This document shows, piece after piece, positions 1-5,070 of a stretch of DNA of 5,070 bases (positions within the stretch are counted from its first letter, which is position 1; every line of letters starts with the position of its first letter). Both the position numbers and the translations under genes were made by a program. The stretch is taken from positions 1 to 5,070 of the forward strand of contig JAKSPZ010000096.1 of the NCBI GenBank assembly GCA_024404395.1. Direction: 5' to 3'. Source of the DNA: Clostridia bacterium (lineage in GTDB: Bacteria; Bacillota; Clostridia; Christensenellales; Aristaeellaceae). The notes under the pieces are model-generated. The model made no database searches. It worked only from the letters and a program-made list of their open reading frames with translations, and was not told the origin of the DNA.

Positions 1-1025
1 TACTTGCCTTCGATGCTGGCCTTGTACATATCGGCGGGAACGGAGTTGTTGATGTCCAGCAGGGTCACGGGCTCGCCGGTAACGCAGGTGCCGATGTACT
101 CGGAAACAGCGCCGTAGATGTCAACTTCGCAAGCGGTGCAGATGCCCATTGCGGTCAGGCGGGAGTTGACGTAGCAGGGAACGAAACCGAACTCGGTCTG
201 GAAAGCGGGCCAGCACTTGTTCGCCATAACGACGTACTTTGCGGCGCCCTTGTTGGCTTCGACCCAGTCAAGCAGGGTCAGTTCATACTGAGCAAGCTTG
301 GGCAGGATGCCGGGCATCTTGTTGCCTTCGCCCAGTTCAGCTTCCATCTCGGCGATCTTGGCGGGGATGCGCTCGTCATTGGCGTGCTCTTTGAAGGCCT
401 TCAGCAGATCCAGCTCGGAGTTCTCCTGGACGTTGATGCCCAGCTTGAACAGGGGAGCGATGGGAGCGTTGCAGGCGAGGAAGTCGAAGGGACGGGGACC
501 GAAGGTGATGACCTTCAGGTCGCGCAGGCCCAGGATGGTGCGGGCGATGGGCACGAATTCCATGATCATGTCCGCGCACTGAGCGGCGTCACCGACGGGA
601 TACTCGGGGATGTAAGCCTTGATACCGGAGAGCTGCAGGTTGTAGGAAGCGTTCAGCATGCCGCAGTATGCGTCGCCGCGGTCGCTGGACAGAACGCCGG
701 TGTTCTCCTCGGCGGCTGCAACGTACATGACGGGGCCGTCGAACTTCTTGGCGATCAGGGTCTCGGGGCCTTCGGGACCGAAGTTGCCCAGGAAAACGAC
801 CAGAGCATTGATGCCGGCCTTGGTGATATCTTCATAGGCTTCCATGACGTTGCCGTCGATGCCGCCTTCGATGATAACGGGGCTCTCATAGATATCGCAG
901 CCCTTCTTGGCCAGTTCCGCAACGATCGCTTCGCGGCGGGTCTTGCTCAGGGTAATGGGGAAACAGTCACGGCTGACGGCAACGATGCCGAGCTTGACTT
1001 CGGGAATATTCTTTACAGTGCTCAT
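1..1025 (-). CDS. L-fucose/L-arabinose isomerase-family sugar isomerase, C-terminus cut by window edge
   Basis: Open from ATG at 1025 to the window edge, giving 341 codons plus two bases; the gene continues to the left. The start is fixed by AGGAGG nine bases upstream. Related isomerases are usually about 470-490 residues, so roughly 130-150 C-terminal residues are probably missing. The family converts aldoses to ketoses in the cytoplasm with a divalent metal, usually Mn2+. The first ~165 residues look like the Rossmann-like N-terminal domains (KLGIVAVSRDCFP near 11-23, NALVVFLGNFGPEG near 73-86). The most diagnostic part is 268-309: ANKCWPAFQTEFGFVPC, then ACEVDIYGA. By family analogy E278 and D302 would match the metal and proton-transfer acids (E337 and D361 in E. 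coli FucI); the third ligand, a histidine, would lie off the window. No signal peptide is seen. It diverges from the beta-galactosidase gene, which supports a sugar-catabolic role. Family assignment is firm. The substrate is not: fucose, arabinose or another aldose is possible, so no gene symbol is given. Confidence 0.85.
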   Translation of the reverse strand, partial: MSTVKNIPEVKLGIVAVSRDCFPITLSKTRREAIVAELAKKGCDIYESPVIIEGGIDGNVMEAYEDITKAGINALVVFLGNFGPEGPETLIAKKFDGPVMYVAAAEENTGVLSSDRGDAYCGMLNASYNLQLSGIKAYIPEYPVGDAAQCADMIMEFVPIARTILGLRDLKVITFGPRPFDFLACNAPIAPLFKLGINVQENSELDLLKAFKEHANDERIPAKIAEMEAELGEGNKMPGILPKLAQYELTLLDWVEANKGAAKYVVMANKCWPAFQTEFGFVPCYVNSRLTAMGICTACEVDIYGAVSEYIGTCVTGEPVTLLDINNSVPADMYKASIEGK

Positions 1026-1034
1026 TGGAATCTT

Positions 1035-1040
1035 CCTCCT
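1035..1040 (-). promoter_or_regulatory. Ribosome binding site of the isomerase gene
   Basis: The minus strand reads AGGAGG here, a perfect anti-16S match nine bases before the ATG at 1025. It decides the start codon of the isomerase. Confidence 0.85.
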
Positions 1041-1070
1041 CAAATGTGGCTAAGTTTGCCTACAGAAAAT

Positions 1071-1099
1071 ATTTTACCAAAAACAAATCGTTTCGTCAA
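1071..1099 (-). promoter_or_regulatory. Predicted sigma-A promoter of the isomerase gene
   Basis: On the minus strand TTGACG (1099-1094) is followed after 17 bases by TAAAAT (1076-1071). The expected transcription start is near 1064, giving a leader of about 39 bases that contains the AGGAGG site. The spacer contains a small inverted repeat, AAAC-N5-GTTT (1081-1093), that could be incidental. This is a consensus match only. Confidence 0.65.
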
Positions 1100-1130
1100 T
1101 GCCAAACAATGAATTATGCATCACACAACA

Positions 1131-1140
1131 AAATCGATTT
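1131..1140. promoter_or_regulatory. 10-bp perfect palindrome with central CG, possible LacI-family operator
   Basis: AAATCGATTT is perfectly self-complementary and sits between the two divergent promoters. A-rich/T-rich arms around a central CG are typical of LacI/GalR-family operators. Symmetry breaks in the flanking bases, and the region is AT-rich, so chance is a real alternative. Its centre lies 11 bp, about one helical turn, from the centre of the neighbouring cre-like site. Confidence 0.35.
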
Positions 1141-1154
1141 CTCAACGTTTGCAA
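1140..1154 (-). promoter_or_regulatory. cre-like site (CcpA or another LacI-family regulator)
   Basis: The minus strand reads TTGCAAACGTTGAGA. Against the Bacillota catabolite-responsive element WTGNAANCGNWNNCA, 14 of 15 positions agree; only the second-last C is replaced by G. It ends 13 bp upstream of the -35 box of the beta-galactosidase promoter and lies about 41 bp upstream of the -35 box of the isomerase promoter. That position would suit control of either gene. CcpA-type catabolite control of sugar genes is established in Bacillota; its action here is inferred. Confidence 0.45.
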
Positions 1155-1167
1155 GTCTTTACCGCGC

Positions 1168-4214
<3,047 letters not shown>

Positions 4215-4228
4215 GTATTCTGTAAACT

Positions 4229-4253
4229 GCCCCGCTTAACAGCGGGGTTTTTC
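4229..4253 (+). terminator. Rho-independent terminator after the beta-galactosidase gene
   Basis: CCCCGCT (4230-4236) pairs perfectly with AGCGGGG (4241-4247) around a TAAC loop; G4229-T4248 can add a wobble pair. The T-rich tail begins at 4248 (TTTTTCTTGTTTT). It lies 14 bases after the stop codon. There is no A tract on the other side, so it should act in the plus direction only. Confidence 0.92.
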
Positions 4254-4273
4254 TTGTTTTCACAAAAACACGC

Positions 4274-4302
4274 TTGACATCCTTTGTATCATTGTATACA
4301 AT
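4274..4302 (+). promoter_or_regulatory. Predicted sigma-A promoter of the Re-citrate-synthase-like gene
   Basis: A perfect TTGACA (4274-4279), a 17-base spacer and TACAAT (4297-4302). Transcription should start near 4309, giving a leader of about 24 bases. It follows the terminator directly, so the downstream gene has independent expression. The -10 box is the right half of a palindrome (see the operator entry). Confidence 0.8.
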
Positions 4303-4307
4303 CGTAC
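4286..4307. promoter_or_regulatory. Palindromic operator candidate (GntR-type) over the -10 box
   Basis: ATTGTATACAAT (4291-4302) is a perfect 12-bp palindrome. With two mismatched base pairs on each side it extends to outer GTA (4286-4288) and TAC (4305-4307), giving 18 of 22 symmetric positions. The inner TTGTATACAA equals the core of the Bacillus subtilis gluconate repressor (GntR) operator as I recall it. A dimer bound here would cover the -10 box and spacer and block RNA polymerase. TTGTAT also recurs at 4284-4289. The repressor and its ligand are unknown; no regulator gene is in the window. Confidence 0.6.
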
Positions 4308-4318
4308 CCATATTGAAT

Positions 4319-4325
4319 AAGGAGG
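4319..4325 (+). promoter_or_regulatory. Ribosome binding site of the Re-citrate-synthase-like gene
   Basis: AAGGAGG lies seven bases before the ATG at 4333 and supports that start over the later in-frame ATGs at codons 50 and 52. Confidence 0.85.
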
Positions 4326-4332
4326 CACGTAC

Positions 4333-5070
4333 ATGCTGGAAATATCCACTAAAACCAACCTGTTGGAGCAAAAGCAGTATAAATATTCCCTGCAGGACGT
4401 CGCAGATCCGAATCTCTATCGTGACATCTATCCCTACGACGCCGTACCGAGGGTTGCCTTCAACCATCGCCGCGTCCCTATGAGCATGCCCGAGGATATC
4501 TGGATCACCGATACATCTTTCCGCGACGGTCAGCAGTCCGTCGAGCCCTATTCCGTCAAGCAGATCGTCGATCTCTATAAGCTCATGTCCCGTCTGGGCG
4601 GTCCCTACGGCATCATCCGCCAGACCGAGTTCTTCGTCTACAGCAAAAAAGACCGCGAAGCCCTCGAAAAGTGCCGCGAACTGGGATTGAAATTCCCCGA
4701 GATCACCACCTGGATCCGCGCGACCAAAGAAGACTTCAAGCTGGTCAAGGACCTGAACATCCGTGAGACCGGTATCCTCGTCTCCTGCAGCGACTATCAC
4801 ATCTTCAAAAAAATGCAGATGACCCGCAAGCAGGCCATGGATTATTATCTCACCACCGTCGCTTCCGCCTTTGAGGCGGGCGTCATGCCCCGCTGCCATC
4901 TGGAAGACATCACCCGCGCGGACTTCTACGGCTTCGTTGTCCCCTTCGTCACCGAGCTGATGAAGATGAGTCTGGAAGCCAACATCCCCGTCAAGATCCG
5001 TGCCTGCGACACCATGGGCTACGGCGTCCCCTTCTCCGAGGTCGCCCTGCCCCGCAGCGTCCCCGGCATC
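4333..5070 (+). CDS. DRE-TIM metallolyase, Re-citrate synthase / isopropylmalate synthase-like, C-terminus cut
   Basis: The first 246 residues, open to the right edge; family members are usually about 450 residues, so around half is missing. Enzymes of this superfamily condense acetyl-CoA with a 2-oxoacid in the cytoplasm, using a metal-bound TIM barrel. The signature is DTSFRDGQQ (60-68), where D65 and Q67 should be the metal and substrate residues after R64. Later strands show CHLEDITRAD (188-197, with H189, E191 and D192) and RACDTMGYG (223-231). The metal-binding HxH motif would lie off the window. An N-terminal lead of about 53 residues precedes the barrel and includes PNLYRDIYPYD (26-36). 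From recall, this lead and the long conserved barrel resemble the clostridial group containing the characterised Re-citrate synthase of Clostridium kluyveri, which makes citrate from oxaloacetate where the usual Si-type enzyme is absent. Homologues are often labelled 2-isopropylmalate or homocitrate synthase, so the substrate is inferred. The gene has its own promoter under a probable repressor site. Confidence 0.82.
   Translation, partial: MLEISTKTNLLEQKQYKYSLQDVADPNLYRDIYPYDAVPRVAFNHRRVPMSMPEDIWITDTSFRDGQQSVEPYSVKQIVDLYKLMSRLGGPYGIIRQTEFFVYSKKDREALEKCRELGLKFPEITTWIRATKEDFKLVKDLNIRETGILVSCSDYHIFKKMQMTRKQAMDYYLTTVASAFEAGVMPRCHLEDITRADFYGFVVPFVTELMKMSLEANIPVKIRACDTMGYGVPFSEVALPRSVPGI

Noticed and set aside
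384..1112. 242-residue open frame on the plus strand opposite the isomerase
   Set aside because: It is in codon register with the isomerase gene on the other strand, runs through the isomerase promoter and ribosome binding site, and shows no recognisable domain.
1116..1121. ATGCAT palindrome between the divergent promoters
   Set aside because: Only six bases, with little extension in the flanks; expected by chance in AT-rich DNA.

Overview
The window looks like part of a chromosome from a Bacillota (Clostridia) bacterium, probably an anaerobe of gut type. The evidence is strong AGGAGG-type ribosome binding sites before all three genes, consensus TTGAC(A/G)-17 nt-TATAAT-type promoters, a T-tailed intrinsic terminator, GC-rich genes with a strong preference for C/G in third codon positions, and AT-rich intergenic DNA. 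The protein sequences resemble those of clostridial gut bacteria. This assignment is inference from sequence style and family recall; no search was run.

Layout. Positions 1-1025 (minus strand) hold the N-terminal 341 residues of an L-fucose/L-arabinose isomerase-family sugar isomerase, whose C-terminus lies beyond the left edge. Positions 1026-1217 are a divergent control region with a promoter in each direction and, between them, two CG-centred palindromic sites, one of which is cre-like. Positions 1218-4214 (plus strand) hold a complete 998-residue glycoside hydrolase family 2 beta-galactosidase of LacZ type with all main catalytic residues in place. Positions 4215-4332 hold a rho-independent terminator, then a new promoter whose -10 box lies inside a GntR-type palindrome. 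Positions 4333-5070 (plus strand) hold the first 246 residues of a DRE-TIM metallolyase of the isopropylmalate/homocitrate synthase superfamily. It most resembles the clostridial group that includes Re-type citrate synthase, and it is cut by the right edge.

How the genes fit together. The isomerase and the beta-galactosidase diverge from one control region and both act on sugars, so shared control by a sugar regulator or by carbon catabolite repression is plausible. The beta-galactosidase appears to be a one-gene transcription unit with its own promoter and terminator. The third gene is a separate unit in central carbon or 2-oxoacid metabolism, apparently under a different regulator. No regulator gene, transporter, mobile element, CRISPR array, tRNA or rRNA is visible. 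I see no evidence for a wholly new system; the points most worth following are in the regulatory DNA and in the exact substrates of the two partial enzymes.
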